A stretch of DNA of 64,000 nt, taken from positions 1 through 64,000 of the forward strand of contig JAFUNR010000046.1 of assembly GCA_017472965.1 (NCBI GenBank). Reading direction: 5' to 3'. Of this stretch, positions 34,823-46,823 are shown in pieces; positions within the stretch are counted from its first letter, which is position 1; every line of letters begins with the position of its first letter. The translations under genes were made by a program, and so were the position numbers. A model generated the notes under the pieces. The model was not told the DNA's origin. It searched no databases and saw nothing but the letters and a program-made list of their open reading frames with translations. The stretch is from Oscillospiraceae bacterium (GTDB lineage Bacteria > Bacillota > Clostridia > Oscillospirales > Ruminococcaceae).

Positions 34823-36022
34823 TCAGTTGGTGTAGTTGTCGAAGTAGCCCTGCACCAGAACCACGGGGGTGCCCTTGTCGCCGCTGCCGCTGGTCAGATC
34901 GCAAAGCGAACCGATCAGATCGGTCAGCTGACGGGGCGTGGTGCCTTCGCTGGCCATCTTGCCCACAAGGTCGCTGTCCTTGGCACGGATGCTGGCGGAG
35001 ATGGCCTCCTTCAGCTCTTCGCCGGAAAGGCTGGCGAACTCGTTGTCAGCCAGATACTTCAGCTTCAGCTCATTGGGGGTACCCACCAGACCGGGGGTGT
35101 GGGCGGGGCTGACAACAGGATCGGCCAGCTCCCAGATTTTGCCCTTGGGATCCTTGAAAGCGCCGTCACCGTATACCATGACCTCCACGCACTTGCCGGT
35201 GCGCTCCAGCATACGGGCCTGGATATCCATCACCAGATCCTGGCATTCGCGGGGGAACAGCTTGACGGTTTCCTCGGTGGCCTTGTTGGAGCCCAGCAGG
35301 CCGTACTGCTCGTTGCAGCCGCTGCCGTTGATGGGAGCATTCATGATCTCGTCCAGACCGCAGACGATCCGGGCGCCGGCAGCCTTCAGGATGCGCTTGG
35401 TACGGGCACGGGTGTGGATATCGCAGTTGATGATGCAGTCGGTGTAATCCAGAATGGCCTTGGCCTGATTGGCGAAGACGATCTCCACCTCGGCGCCGCA
35501 CTCGCGGATCAGATCGCCATAGTACTGCACGTAATCCACGCCGGTGAATTCGTGCACACCGTAGCCGAACAGCTCGCGGTAGCGTTCCAGACTCAGCACA
35601 TCTGAGTAGGGATTGATGCCGGCCTCATCCAGTTTGTCCAGACTGACCAGCTCGTTGCCCACCTCGTCGGAAGGATAGCTGAGCATCAGCACAACTTTCC
35701 TGCAGCCCTTGGCGATGCCGCGCAGGCAGATGGCGAAGCGGTTGCGGGACAGGATGGGGAAGATCACGCCCACGGTTTCGCCGCCCAGCTTGGCGCGCAC
35801 ATCGGCGGCGATGTCATCCACGCTGGCGTAGTTGCCCTGTACGCGGGCCACAACGCTCTCGGTGATGGAGATGACGTCGCGGTCGCGGATGGCAAAACCG
35901 TCGCTCTCGGCGGCGCCCAGAACGCTGTCCACCACCAGAGCAGCCAGATCGTCGCCCTCACGGAAGATGGGGCAGCGAATGCCGCGGGATACTGTACCGA
36001 CTCTTCTTTCTTTGCTTTCCAT
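34823..36022 (-). CDS. CofE-like protein (F420-0:L-glutamate ligase family)
   Basis: A 399-residue protein. The N-terminal 250 residues match the FbiB/CofE-type fold: GTVSRGIRCPIFREGDDLA, then DVISITESVVARVQGN. The C-terminal part has GSNKATEETVKLFP, which looks metal- or nucleotide-binding. In archaea and actinobacteria CofE adds glutamate to coenzyme F420, but close relatives occur in many clostridia without F420, where the role is unknown. ATG 36022 is the conserved start. It lies 101 bases after gpmI at the end of the glycolytic operon and before the terminator, so it is probably co-transcribed. Confidence 0.82.
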   Translation of the reverse strand: MESKERRVGTVSRGIRCPIFREGDDLAALVVDSVLGAAESDGFAIRDRDVISITESVVARVQGNYASVDDIAADVRAKLGGETVGVIFPILSRNRFAICLRGIAKGCRKVVLMLSYPSDEVGNELVSLDKLDEAGINPYSDVLSLERYRELFGYGVHEFTGVDYVQYYGDLIRECGAEVEIVFANQAKAILDYTDCIINCDIHTRARTKRILKAAGARIVCGLDEIMNAPINGSGCNEQYGLLGSNKATEETVKLFPRECQDLVMDIQARMLERTGKCVEVMVYGDGAFKDPKGKIWELADPVVSPAHTPGLVGTPNELKLKYLADNEFASLSGEELKEAISASIRAKDSDLVGKMASEGTTPRQLTDLIGSLCDLTSGSGDKGTPVVLVQGYFDNYTN

Positions 36023-36123
36023 AAAAACAGGATCCTTTCTGTATGACTGCAAAGCAGTCTTGGAATAAGGGAACGGAAGCCGCTTTGTGCAGCGGCTGCC
36101 GGAACTCACAGAATAAGGGAAAA

Positions 36124-37638
<1,515 letters not shown>

Positions 37639-37759
37639 AATGTGCGTTTACTCCTTGAAATATTCTACGAAGATCAAAAAAAGTAGAGTGGGGCGGCGGC
37701 AGGGGCCACCGCCCCACTTGGGCTGGTCTTTTACAGAGGATATGCCTTTCAAAAACCGC

Positions 37760-38527
37760 TTATTTGCTGGCAGCGGCAACGATGGTGGCGAAGTCGGGAG
37801 CCTTCAGAGAGGCGCCGCCGATCAGGCCGCCGTCCACGTCCGGCTTGCCCAGCAGCTCGTCGGCATTGCCGGCGTTCATGCTGCCGCCGTACTGCACGGT
37901 GGTAGCCTCGGCAACTTCCTTGCCGTACAGCTCGCAAACCACATCACGCACGATGGCGCAGACCTCCTGAGCCTGCTCGGCGGTGGCAGTCTTGCCGGTG
38001 CCGATGGCCCACACGGGCTCATAGGCGATGATGACATTGGCCATCTGCTCGGCGGTGACATCCTTCAGGGCGATCTTGGTCTGCAGAGCAACCAGCTCGG
38101 CGGTGATGCCCTGCTCACGCTGGGTCAGGGTCTCGCCTACACAGACGATCACCTTCAGGCCGGCGTTCAGACCGGCCAGAGTGCGCAGGTTGACGGTCTC
38201 ATCGGTCTCGCCGAAATACTGACGGCGCTCGCTGTGGCCGGTGATGACATACTCGCAGCCCACTTCCTTGAGCATCTCGGCAGAGATCTCGGCGGTGTAG
38301 GCGCCGCTGGCCTTGAAGTGCACGTTCTGGGCGCCCACCTTCACATTGGAGCCCTTGCACTTCTCCACGGCGACACACAGGTCAACGTAAGGAACGCAGA
38401 TAACGACTTCGCAGTCGGCATCCTTCACCAGGGGCAGCATCTCATCGATGAGAGCGGCGGCCTGGGCGGGGGTCTTGTTCATCTTCCAGTTGCCGGCGAT
38501 GACGGCCTTACGGGTAGCTTTATTCAT
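37760..38527 (-). CDS. tpiA: Triosephosphate isomerase
   Basis: A 255-residue TIM barrel. The active site has Lys in AGNWKMNKT (residue 13 region), His in VITGHSERRQYFGE and the base Glu in IAYEPVWAIGTGKTA. The C-terminal phosphate loop is YGGSMNAGN. It interconverts DHAP and glyceraldehyde-3-phosphate. It lies between pgk and gpmI with a GAGGTAA site before ATG 38527. Confidence 0.97.
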   Translation of the reverse strand: MNKATRKAVIAGNWKMNKTPAQAAALIDEMLPLVKDADCEVVICVPYVDLCVAVEKCKGSNVKVGAQNVHFKASGAYTAEISAEMLKEVGCEYVITGHSERRQYFGETDETVNLRTLAGLNAGLKVIVCVGETLTQREQGITAELVALQTKIALKDVTAEQMANVIIAYEPVWAIGTGKTATAEQAQEVCAIVRDVVCELYGKEVAEATTVQYGGSMNAGNADELLGKPDVDGGLIGGASLKAPDFATIVAAASK

Positions 38528-38645
38528 GTTCGATTACCTCATTTTATGTGATGGGCACAGCGCCGGGCGCTGTGCCGGTGACCGCAGGCCGGGCAAGGGG
38601 TCTTGTCCGGCCGCGGGATGTGTCCGGTGGTTAAAACGGCTGGGA

Positions 38646-39857
<1,212 letters not shown>

Positions 39858-39955
39858 GATGAAAACTCCTTTTATTAAAATATTCTTGCGGATAACGATT
39901 CATACAGGTCAACTGCGCCGGTGCCGTGAGGAACACACGCAGTTTACCATCTATC

Positions 39956-39984
39956 AGTATAATAAAAAACACCGCATTATTCAA
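39956..39984 (-). promoter_or_regulatory. pgk: Promoter of the pgk-tpiA-gpmI operon
   Basis: Minus-strand TTGAAT (39979-39984) and TATACT (39956-39961) are separated by 17 bp. The leader is about 90 nt long. The rest of the gap, 39985-40130, shows no gene. Confidence 0.78.
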
Positions 39985-40131
39985 GTGTTTCTTGCGGGAA
40001 AACCCATTCTTTTTTCAATTTTGTGCATCTGCACGATTCCCGCTGCCGACGGATTCGGAAATTGGTTATTTTTTTAACGCACAGAAAAGAGAGGTTGGCC
40101 GCAGCGCATAAGGCTGCAGCACTGCAGCAGC

Positions 40132-40163
40132 AAAAAACCGCCGCGGTATGGGCGGCGGTTTTT
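40132..40163 (-). terminator. Terminator of the glycerophosphodiesterase gene
   Basis: AAAACCGCCGC (40134-40144) and GCGGCGGTTTT (40152-40162). On the minus strand the stem is followed by a run of T. Confidence 0.85.
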
Positions 40164-40189
40164 GAGAAGCCCGGCAGGGGTCCCGGGTT

Positions 40190-41008
40190 TCAGTAGCGGA
40201 TACGGGGCTTGTAGTGCTCAAAGATGACGGCGGCGTTCTCCTGCTCCAGCTTACGGGTGTCATCCTGCGGCTGTGCGGTGTAGACCACCGGCAGCGCGCC
40301 CAGCTTATATGCCAGCTTCACCAGCACATTGCGCCGCTCCTTGTGAAAAGCGATGAAATGCGGCCGGGCGATCACATTCAGCAGGCAGCGGGAAAGAAGG
40401 AAGCTGAGCACGGCACTCTGCTTTTTATGCAGATCCTGCCAGCCGGAGGAAAGCTGCCCGCGCAGCACCTGACGGGCGTATTTTTTCCACCATGCCACAA
40501 TGCGGGGGTCGAAGCTTTCCACGCAGAAAGCGCCGGTGTACTGCAGCAGAATGCTCCATGCCTTTTCGCACAGCTCGGCATTGCGCGGACCGGTCTTGAT
40601 CTCCACGATCAGCGGCACGCGGCCGTCCACAAGGCTGAGCACCTCGGTGAAAAGCGGCATGCGCTGGTCGGTGCCGTACAGCGGCATTTCGCGCAGCTCC
40701 TCCCAGGTGAAGGCATCCACACGGCCGTGCACGCCGCAAACGCGGTCCAGCGTATCGTCGTGAAAGACCACGACCTGTCCGTCTTTGGAAAGCTGGATAT
40801 CCAGCTCGATGCCGTAGCCGCCCGCCACGGCGGCGCGGAAGGCTGCGGGGCTGTTTTCCGGTACGGACTGATCCTGTGTATACAGGCCCCGGTGGGCAAA
40901 ATTCCGTTTGAGAAAGGCGCGGGCCTGTCCGGGTGCGGGGCGCTGCGGCATCAGCAGAAACAGCAGCAGAAAAGCGGCGGCGAACAGAGCGATGATAAGT
41001 GCGATCAT
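40190..41008 (-). CDS. Glycerophosphodiester phosphodiesterase
   Basis: A 272-residue GDPD family protein with an N-terminal membrane helix (residues 2-20). The catalytic barrel follows: FAHRGLYTQDQSVPENSPAAF (His and Arg of the HRG motif), GIELDIQLSKDGQVVVFHDDTLDR (metal Glu/Asp and second His) and VEIKTG. It hydrolyses glycerophosphodiesters to glycerol-3-phosphate, possibly from lipids or teichoic acids at the membrane. GGAAGGT precedes ATG 41008. It forms a loose minus-strand run with the next two genes. Confidence 0.92.
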   Translation of the reverse strand: MIALIIALFAAAFLLLFLLMPQRPAPGQARAFLKRNFAHRGLYTQDQSVPENSPAAFRAAVAGGYGIELDIQLSKDGQVVVFHDDTLDRVCGVHGRVDAFTWEELREMPLYGTDQRMPLFTEVLSLVDGRVPLIVEIKTGPRNAELCEKAWSILLQYTGAFCVESFDPRIVAWWKKYARQVLRGQLSSGWQDLHKKQSAVLSFLLSRCLLNVIARPHFIAFHKERRNVLVKLAYKLGALPVVYTAQPQDDTRKLEQENAAVIFEHYKPRIRY

Positions 41009-41106
41009 GATTTACCTTCCTTTTTTTGCGGGGTGTATGTGCGGAGGAAAAAACGGAAAGTCGGAAAGGACGGAGCAAAAAGGGGCAAGGCCGCTGTGAG
41101 GAACGG

Positions 41107-41598
41107 TCACTCCATCAGCTTCATCAGCGGGGCAAGCAGCCGGTTCAGATTGGTCAGTGCGGTGTTCAGCTGGTCGGTATCCAGCTGCTCCAGCTGTGCA
41201 AGTGCTCCCTCCAGCCGGGAGAGCGCATCGTTCAGCTGTGCGGCATCCACCTGTCCGAAGGCTTGCAGCGCATCGCCCAGCGAAGCGGTATCCAGCGCCG
41301 AAAGCTGTCCCAGCGCGGCGGAAAGCGCAGCGGTATCCAGTGTCAGAAGCTGATCCATTGCGCCGTCAAGGGCGGCAGGATCCAGCTGTTCCAGCAGTGC
41401 GGCGACATTCTCCAGCTGCGCCATGGCGGTGCGGGTCTGGCGCAAGGCGGGGACCAGCACGGCGCAAAGCAGCGCCAGCACCAGTGCGGCGGCGGCCAGT
41501 GCCAGCCAGAAGCGGCGGCGCTGCGCCTGCTGACGGGCCTCAATGTGCTCCAGACGGGCAGAAATGGCAAGCAGAAGCTCCTGTGTGCTGTTTTCCAC
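41107..41598 (-). CDS. Small single-pass membrane protein with helical repeat tail
   Basis: A 163-residue protein starting at GTG 41598 with AAGGAGGT seven bases upstream. Residues 1-28 form a charged helix, residues about 30-50 a membrane helix (FWLALAAAALVLALLCAVLV), and the rest is a Leu/Ala/Gln/Asp-rich helical repeat of roughly 14-18 residues (for example LDTAALSAALGQLSALDTAS). It is likely a coiled coil or helical bundle outside or inside the membrane. No family is recognised. It lies between the flippase and phosphodiesterase genes on the same strand. Confidence 0.68.
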   Translation of the reverse strand: MENSTQELLLAISARLEHIEARQQAQRRRFWLALAAAALVLALLCAVLVPALRQTRTAMAQLENVAALLEQLDPAALDGAMDQLLTLDTAALSAALGQLSALDTASLGDALQAFGQVDAAQLNDALSRLEGALAQLEQLDTDQLNTALTNLNRLLAPLMKLME

Positions 41599-41705
41599 GG
41601 GCAGACCTCCTTGTTTTATGATCGATATCCCTGCCGGCGGCAGGGAAAATGATTTTCATTCTGCGGCAGACCGAAAGCTCTTTTTTGACGGCGCCTGCGG
41701 GGCAT

Positions 41706-43115
41706 TTATGCTCTTTTGCGGCGGCGCAGCAGCTGGTTGAGCAGTGCCAGAAGCTCGCGGAAATTCACCGCGGTCAGCAGCACAAAGATGCCGGCGCTGG
41801 CATAGATCCACCACGCAGGCTCGGCGAGCATCACCGCTGCCTGCACAAAGAGCAGCACGGTATTGAATGCCATGCGCGGCAGCTGCAGATCGAAAGCGAT
41901 GTAACGCCGGCTGGTCAGCGCCCGCAGCACAAAGATCAGCAGATAGCTCAGAAAGGTGGCCACGGTGGCGCCGTTGACCCCGAAGCGGGGGATCAGCAGG
42001 GCATTCAGCAGCAGATTCAGCGCCGCGCCCGCCATGGTGGTATACAGGTTCATGCCGGTCTTTTTGGCCACCATATAGACGGTGCTCATATAGCCGGTGT
42101 AGCAGCTGAACACGGTGGCGATGACCAGAATGGGGATAAAGCGCCATGCGCCGTAATAATCGCCGCCGCTGCCGTCCAGCACGGTGACAAACACCTTGGA
42201 GAACAGGATGATGCCCGCAGCGCCCACCGTCAGAATGCTCTGGTAGCCGCCGAACACCCGGCTGAAGAAACGGCTGCGCTCCTCGCCGTCGCCGGCATCC
42301 GCCACGGCGGAAAGCTGCCACGCCTCAGTGAACAGGGTGCTCACCAGCATCAGCAGGTTGGGGATCTTGTAGGCGAAGGCATACAGACCGCTGGCCTCGG
42401 CCCCCAGCATGTACAGCACAAATTTTTTGTCGCTGGCATTGGTGATCCACCAGCACATGGCGGCGGGAATCAGGGGGATACTGTATTTTACCATGGCGGC
42501 AAAGAGTTTTCTGTCGAAGCAGCGCACATCAAAGAATCGCGGCAGCTTTGCGGCTGCGCACAGGAAGATGCCGGAGAGCGCATCCGCCGTGATGGTGGCC
42601 AGTACATAGCCCACGATGCCCAGCCTGCAGGGCACCAGATAAATGATGTAAAAGCATACCAGCAGCGCGGTGTTCAGCACGCCGTCCAGCGCATAGAGCC
42701 GGGTCTTTTGCTGGGAGCGGACAAACTGGCTGCACAGGTTGCGGGCACAGCTGACGGTGACATACAGATACACCAGCCAGCGGTAACCGTCCAGCGCAGG
42801 CTCCACCGCCAGCACCGGATACAGCGCCAGCACGATGGCGGTGCCGATGCCCAGTGCTGCAAATCCGCCGGTGAATACCGCCTTTTTGTCACAGGCTGTA
42901 TCCAGCCCGAACCGGATGATGGCGTTGGTGATGCCGATGCACGTCAGCGGCAGCAGCAGCTGGCTGGTATCCTGAATGTTGCTGATGATGCCGTATTCGT
43001 CTGGGCTCAGAATGCCGGTGTACAGCGGCATCATCAGGTAGATCAGTATCTTGGAGCCGAAGCTGCTCAGTGCAAACAGCAGCGTATTGGTGATCAGTTT
43101 TTTGTATTTGTCCAA
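41706..43115 (-). CDS. Polysaccharide/lipid-linked oligosaccharide flippase (Wzx/MATE type)
   Basis: A 469-residue protein with about 12-14 membrane helices. The N-terminal pattern KLITNTLLFALSSFGSKILIYLMMPLYTGILSPDEYG is split across helix 1 and the MPLYT loop and is typical of Wzx-type O-antigen or exopolysaccharide flippases (MOP superfamily). It would move undecaprenyl-linked glycan units outward, possibly those of the cluster at 22.7-31 kb. Translation appears to start at TTG 43115 (LDKYKK) after a weak AAAGG site. An upstream minus-strand TATACT (43163-43168) may be its -10. Confidence 0.88.
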   Translation of the reverse strand: MDKYKKLITNTLLFALSSFGSKILIYLMMPLYTGILSPDEYGIISNIQDTSQLLLPLTCIGITNAIIRFGLDTACDKKAVFTGGFAALGIGTAIVLALYPVLAVEPALDGYRWLVYLYVTVSCARNLCSQFVRSQQKTRLYALDGVLNTALLVCFYIIYLVPCRLGIVGYVLATITADALSGIFLCAAAKLPRFFDVRCFDRKLFAAMVKYSIPLIPAAMCWWITNASDKKFVLYMLGAEASGLYAFAYKIPNLLMLVSTLFTEAWQLSAVADAGDGEERSRFFSRVFGGYQSILTVGAAGIILFSKVFVTVLDGSGGDYYGAWRFIPILVIATVFSCYTGYMSTVYMVAKKTGMNLYTTMAGAALNLLLNALLIPRFGVNGATVATFLSYLLIFVLRALTSRRYIAFDLQLPRMAFNTVLLFVQAAVMLAEPAWWIYASAGIFVLLTAVNFRELLALLNQLLRRRKRA

Positions 43116-43230
43116 AACAGGCCGCCTTTCCCGGTGTGTGGCAGGATATTATTCCAGTATGAAGTATAACACAATCCGCGCAAAAAATAAACCGTTCAAA
43201 ATGCCCAAAATGTTTCGGCGCATTTCCCGC

Positions 43231-43259
43231 TTGACGGACGGCGCACGGGATGTTATAGT
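43231..43259 (+). promoter_or_regulatory. Promoter of the sulfatase gene
   Basis: TTGACG (43231-43236) and TATAGT (43254-43259) are separated by 17 bp, about 70 bp before the start codon. Confidence 0.78.
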
Positions 43260-43329
43260 GAAGAAAAATGCACCGGTAAAGGTAACAATGTCCCGATACG
43301 GAAATACCGGAGAAAGTGAGGATCGGAGC

Positions 43330-44709
43330 ATGGAAAAAACCAACATTCTGTGGATCCAGGCCGACGAGCTGCGCGTGGATGCGCTGGGCTGCTACGGCGG
43401 CGACAACCTGACGCCCAACATCGACGCGCTGGCGGCGCGGGGCGCGGTGTTCCGCCGGCATTTCACCACCTCGCCTGTGTGTGTGCCTGCCCGTGTCAGC
43501 GAGCTGACCGGCTGCTATCCCTGCCGCACCGGTGTGCTGGAAAACAGCGTTCACTACACCCACGGCCGCTGGCCGCAGGATCTGCGCGCCTTCCCCGAAT
43601 TCTTTCTGGAGCAGGGCTGGGCCACCGCCAATTTCGGCAAGTACCACACCCCGAGCCACGGCAGCTGGGGCGAGAACTGGCACATGGAGCACCTGAACGA
43701 GGTGGGGCATTTTATGGCGCTGCACCCGCCCTATGACGAACAGGAGCACGAGGTACTGCACCTTGGCCGCAGCGAAAGGAATGTCATCGTTGCGGGGCGG
43801 TATCCCGATGTGGCGCAGGTGTCGCCCACCCACCGGGTCACCGATCATGCGCTGGAGTGGCTTTCCGCCTACCAGCATGTGCGCCGTCCGTTCCTGCTGC
43901 GGGTCAGCTACCTTGCGCCCCATACCCCCGTGCTGGCGCCGGAGCCTTTCTACAGTATGTATAAGGATAAGAATTACACATGGGACCGTCCCGCGCAGCA
44001 GACGCTGGAGGACCGGCCGGATCTGGAGAAAAACGGCCGGGAGATCTTCGGCGGCCAGTCGTATTACGCCGCCCACACCGAGGAGGATTTCCAGCGGATG
44101 CGCCGCACCTACTGTGCCCTTGTCAGCCATATCGATGATGAGGTGGGCCGTCTTGTGGAGCATCTGAAGCAGACCGGCGAATACGAGAATACCGTCATTC
44201 TGTTCACCTCCGACCACGGCGATCTGATGGGGGAGTACGGTCAGTTCCAGAAGGGTGTTTTCTACGATATCACCGCCAATGTGCCCTGCATTCTGGCCGG
44301 CCCCGGGGTGAAGCCGGGCGTGTACGACAACCTGACCGAGTGCGTGGATATCGCCCCCACCCTGATGGCGCTGTGCGGCCTGCAGCCGGAGCAGCAGTTC
44401 CAGGGCGAGGATATGTTTGCCTCCGATAAGCCGGAGGTTCTGGGCGAGATCTTCCTCTCCGGCCGCCGCCGCAGCTGGCTGCGTACAAAGCAGTACAGTC
44501 TGGATATCACCACAGCCGAAAACGGGGAACACACCGCCCCCGACCGCTACGACGGCAAGCTGATCGATCTTGCCGCCGATCCGCTGTACCATACCAATGT
44601 ATACGGCAGCCCGGCTTATGCCGAAATACAGCAGCAGCTGACCGGGCGGCTGCTTGCGCGCATCGCCCCGTACCCCATCGAGGTAAAGCGCGGCGATATC
44701 CCGATGTGA
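43330..44709 (+). CDS. Sulfatase (cysteine type)
   Basis: A 459-residue alkaline-phosphatase-superfamily sulfatase. The N-terminus NILWIQADELRVDALGCYGG carries the calcium-binding acid pair. The modification motif CVPARVSELTG near residue 57 has the Cys that must be converted to formylglycine; in anaerobes this needs a radical SAM maturase, which is not in this window. Further metal and substrate residues are in TSDHGDLMGEYG. No signal peptide is visible, so desulfation probably takes place in the cytosol. ATG 43330 follows GAGGATCGGAG. Its own promoter and terminator make it a single-gene unit. Confidence 0.9.
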   Translation: MEKTNILWIQADELRVDALGCYGGDNLTPNIDALAARGAVFRRHFTTSPVCVPARVSELTGCYPCRTGVLENSVHYTHGRWPQDLRAFPEFFLEQGWATANFGKYHTPSHGSWGENWHMEHLNEVGHFMALHPPYDEQEHEVLHLGRSERNVIVAGRYPDVAQVSPTHRVTDHALEWLSAYQHVRRPFLLRVSYLAPHTPVLAPEPFYSMYKDKNYTWDRPAQQTLEDRPDLEKNGREIFGGQSYYAAHTEEDFQRMRRTYCALVSHIDDEVGRLVEHLKQTGEYENTVILFTSDHGDLMGEYGQFQKGVFYDITANVPCILAGPGVKPGVYDNLTECVDIAPTLMALCGLQPEQQFQGEDMFASDKPEVLGEIFLSGRRRSWLRTKQYSLDITTAENGEHTAPDRYDGKLIDLAADPLYHTNVYGSPAYAEIQQQLTGRLLARIAPYPIEVKRGDIPM

Positions 44710-44749
44710 GCCGGCAGCGGACAGCGCAGCCGGAAATGTCACCCTTTTG

Positions 44750-44786
44750 CAGACCTGCGGCGTTTTTGCCGCGGGTCTGTTTCATT
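44750..44786 (+). terminator. Terminator of the sulfatase gene
   Basis: CAGACCTGCGGC (44750-44761) pairs with GCCGCGGGTCTG (44768-44779) with one mismatch-like wobble, followed by TTTCATTTT. Confidence 0.8.
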
Positions 44787-44824
44787 TTCGGACATGTTTT
44801 CAAAAAGATGTCCGTTTTTGCATC

Positions 44825-44853
44825 TTGTCATCCCGGTGCGCGCAGGGTATGAT
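44825..44853 (+). promoter_or_regulatory. Promoter of the 591-residue hypothetical gene
   Basis: TTGTCA (44825-44830) and TATGAT (44848-44853) are separated by 17 bp, about 90 bp before the start codon. Confidence 0.75.
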
Positions 44854-44942
44854 AAAGGCGGAAGCTCCCGTTCGGGAAACGCTTTGAAAAACGGTGTGCG
44901 GAAGACCGCCGCACACAGAGCCGCTTAAAAAGGAGGATCCTT

Positions 44943-46718
44943 ATGGAGCGAAAAGAGGTTATCATCAGCGATCTTGCCGCCGCCGTGCGGGAGAAAGAGA
45001 GCCTTTCGGCACAGCCCGCCCCCGATAAGTGGGAGGCCGTGCCCTATTCCACCGCTGCCGCCGCGGGGACCCTGCTGCTGGCCGGCCCGGCGGAGTATCC
45101 CGCACCGGTCACCGTCGAGCCGGGACTTTCCGGCTGGTACCGCATCTATGTGTGTCTGGGCGAGCAGTACGGCACCAGCTGGGCCAGTCGTGTGGATCTG
45201 CAGCTGACCGGTGATGAATTCGCCACCACCGCCCGCTGCTGCAATCTGCTGCCCTTCACCCGCTGGAAGTTTCTGGAATGGGTGGAGGAATCCCTGTGGA
45301 AGGCCGCCGATATGACCGGTCAGAGCATCACCATCCGTAAAAACGACGACGGTCAGCCCAATACCTCCTGCGTGCTGTGGCTGCGCTTTGAGCCCATGAC
45401 GGATGCCGAGGTCGCCGCCCACACCGCGCGCCTTGCGGACAACAGCCGCCGCACCATGCTGGCCCACATGGACGGCGATTACCACCAGTTCGATATGGCA
45501 AAAAAGCCCCATGATTACTGCAAGATGCTCTACGCCATGAAGGAAAGCGATGTGGAGATCATCTCGCAGGAGACGATGTACGATCTGGCGGATTTCTCGC
45601 TGTGCAGCGAATTTTCCCGCGATCCGGGCGATGCCCGCCGTAACGCCTACTTGAAGGAATTCGATGAAAACAAAGAGGCCATCTATAAGGAACAGCTGGA
45701 TTACGTGCACAAAAACGGCATGAAGATGTATGCCGCCATCCGTATGGGCTTTTCCTCCTTCAGCTTCAATGCGGATAAGCCCCTCTTCCGCATCGCTTTT
45801 GTGGATGAGCACCCGGAATGGTTCTGCCGCACCCGCGATGGCTATACCGTGAATATGCTCTCCTACGCTTACCCCGAGGTGCAGGCTTTTGTCATCGAGC
45901 ATATCCTGCAAAGCGCCCGCCGCGGGTTTGACGGTGTCACGCTGCTGTTCAGCCGCGGTATCCAGACCATGTTTGAGCAGCCCGTCATCGACCGCTTTGT
46001 GCAGAAATACGGCACGGAGACCGACTGCCGCCGCCTGCCGCTGGACGATCCCCGTCTGAACGGCATCTGGTCGGATATCATGACGGAATTCATGGTAAAG
46101 CTGCGCGGTGAGCTGAATGCCCTTGCCGCCGCTGAGGGCCGTCCCGCCCCCGGGATCTTCGTCACCGGCTGCCAGAAGCTCTCCGACGGCCTGCATCAGG
46201 GCGTGGATATCGGGCGCTGGGCAAAGGAGGGGCTGATCACCGGTGTGGTGCAGACCAATATGTGCGTGTGGGAGGATCTGGACGGCCTGCTTGCCGCCGA
46301 CGGCCTGATCGATCTTGCCGCCTATGAGGAAAAGGGAAAAACCGGCCTTGTGGTCAAGCGGGAGCACTGCAACGACCCCGACAGCATCACCGCCGGCGTG
46401 GGCGATTACCGCCGTGCGGCGGATGAGACCGGCATCCGGTTCTTCAGTGAGCTGCAGTGGGAGAATACCGTCAAGCCCGAAGAGTACCTCGCCGCAGCCA
46501 AGGCGATCTATGCCGCCGGCGGCGACAGCATCGGCCTGTGGGATTGCTACCCCGGCCGCGTGTTCGTGCTTTCCGAGTGGGACTGCGTTTCCCGTCTGGG
46601 CAGCGCCGCAGGCACGCTGGCCCTGCCGGATGACCCTGCCCGCTGGCACCGTATCCATAAGGTGCTCAGCTACAAGGATACCGATATCCGCTATGTCAGC
46701 CCCACGTGGAGAGGGTAA
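44943..46718 (+). CDS. Putative carbohydrate-active TIM-barrel protein
   Basis: A 591-residue cytosolic-looking protein. Residues 1-135 are a beta-rich, possibly carbohydrate-binding part (GLSGWYRIYVCLGEQYG). Residues about 170-590 look like a glycosidase-type barrel: ISQETMYDLADFS, KMYAAIRMGF and HPEWFCRTRDG. The last resembles the substrate loop of GH10-like uncharacterised lipoproteins (HPEW followed by R and DG). I cannot name the family with certainty. AAAGGAGGA precedes ATG 44943 and a terminator follows, so it is monocistronic next to the sulfatase, suggesting breakdown of sulfated or decorated glycans. Confidence 0.72.
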   Translation: MERKEVIISDLAAAVREKESLSAQPAPDKWEAVPYSTAAAAGTLLLAGPAEYPAPVTVEPGLSGWYRIYVCLGEQYGTSWASRVDLQLTGDEFATTARCCNLLPFTRWKFLEWVEESLWKAADMTGQSITIRKNDDGQPNTSCVLWLRFEPMTDAEVAAHTARLADNSRRTMLAHMDGDYHQFDMAKKPHDYCKMLYAMKESDVEIISQETMYDLADFSLCSEFSRDPGDARRNAYLKEFDENKEAIYKEQLDYVHKNGMKMYAAIRMGFSSFSFNADKPLFRIAFVDEHPEWFCRTRDGYTVNMLSYAYPEVQAFVIEHILQSARRGFDGVTLLFSRGIQTMFEQPVIDRFVQKYGTETDCRRLPLDDPRLNGIWSDIMTEFMVKLRGELNALAAAEGRPAPGIFVTGCQKLSDGLHQGVDIGRWAKEGLITGVVQTNMCVWEDLDGLLAADGLIDLAAYEEKGKTGLVVKREHCNDPDSITAGVGDYRRAADETGIRFFSELQWENTVKPEEYLAAAKAIYAAGGDSIGLWDCYPGRVFVLSEWDCVSRLGSAAGTLALPDDPARWHRIHKVLSYKDTDIRYVSPTWRG

Positions 46719-46740
46719 AAGTGACATAAATAAAGCAAGA

Positions 46741-46775
46741 GCCTCCGGCAGAAAGCTTTGCCGGAGGCCCTTTTT
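46741..46775 (+). terminator. Terminator after the TIM-barrel gene
   Basis: GCCTCCGGCA (46741-46750) pairs with TGCCGGAGGC (46759-46768), followed by CCT5. Confidence 0.88.
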
Positions 46776-46823
46776 GGATATCAGAAACTGTCGGAGCAGA
46801 TCTGCGTTTTTGGGTGCTGCCGC

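Noticed and set aside
34823..36022. Presence of a coenzyme F420 pathway
   Set aside because: Only the CofE-like family is present and no other F420 biosynthesis gene occurs in the window. The family is widespread in organisms without F420.
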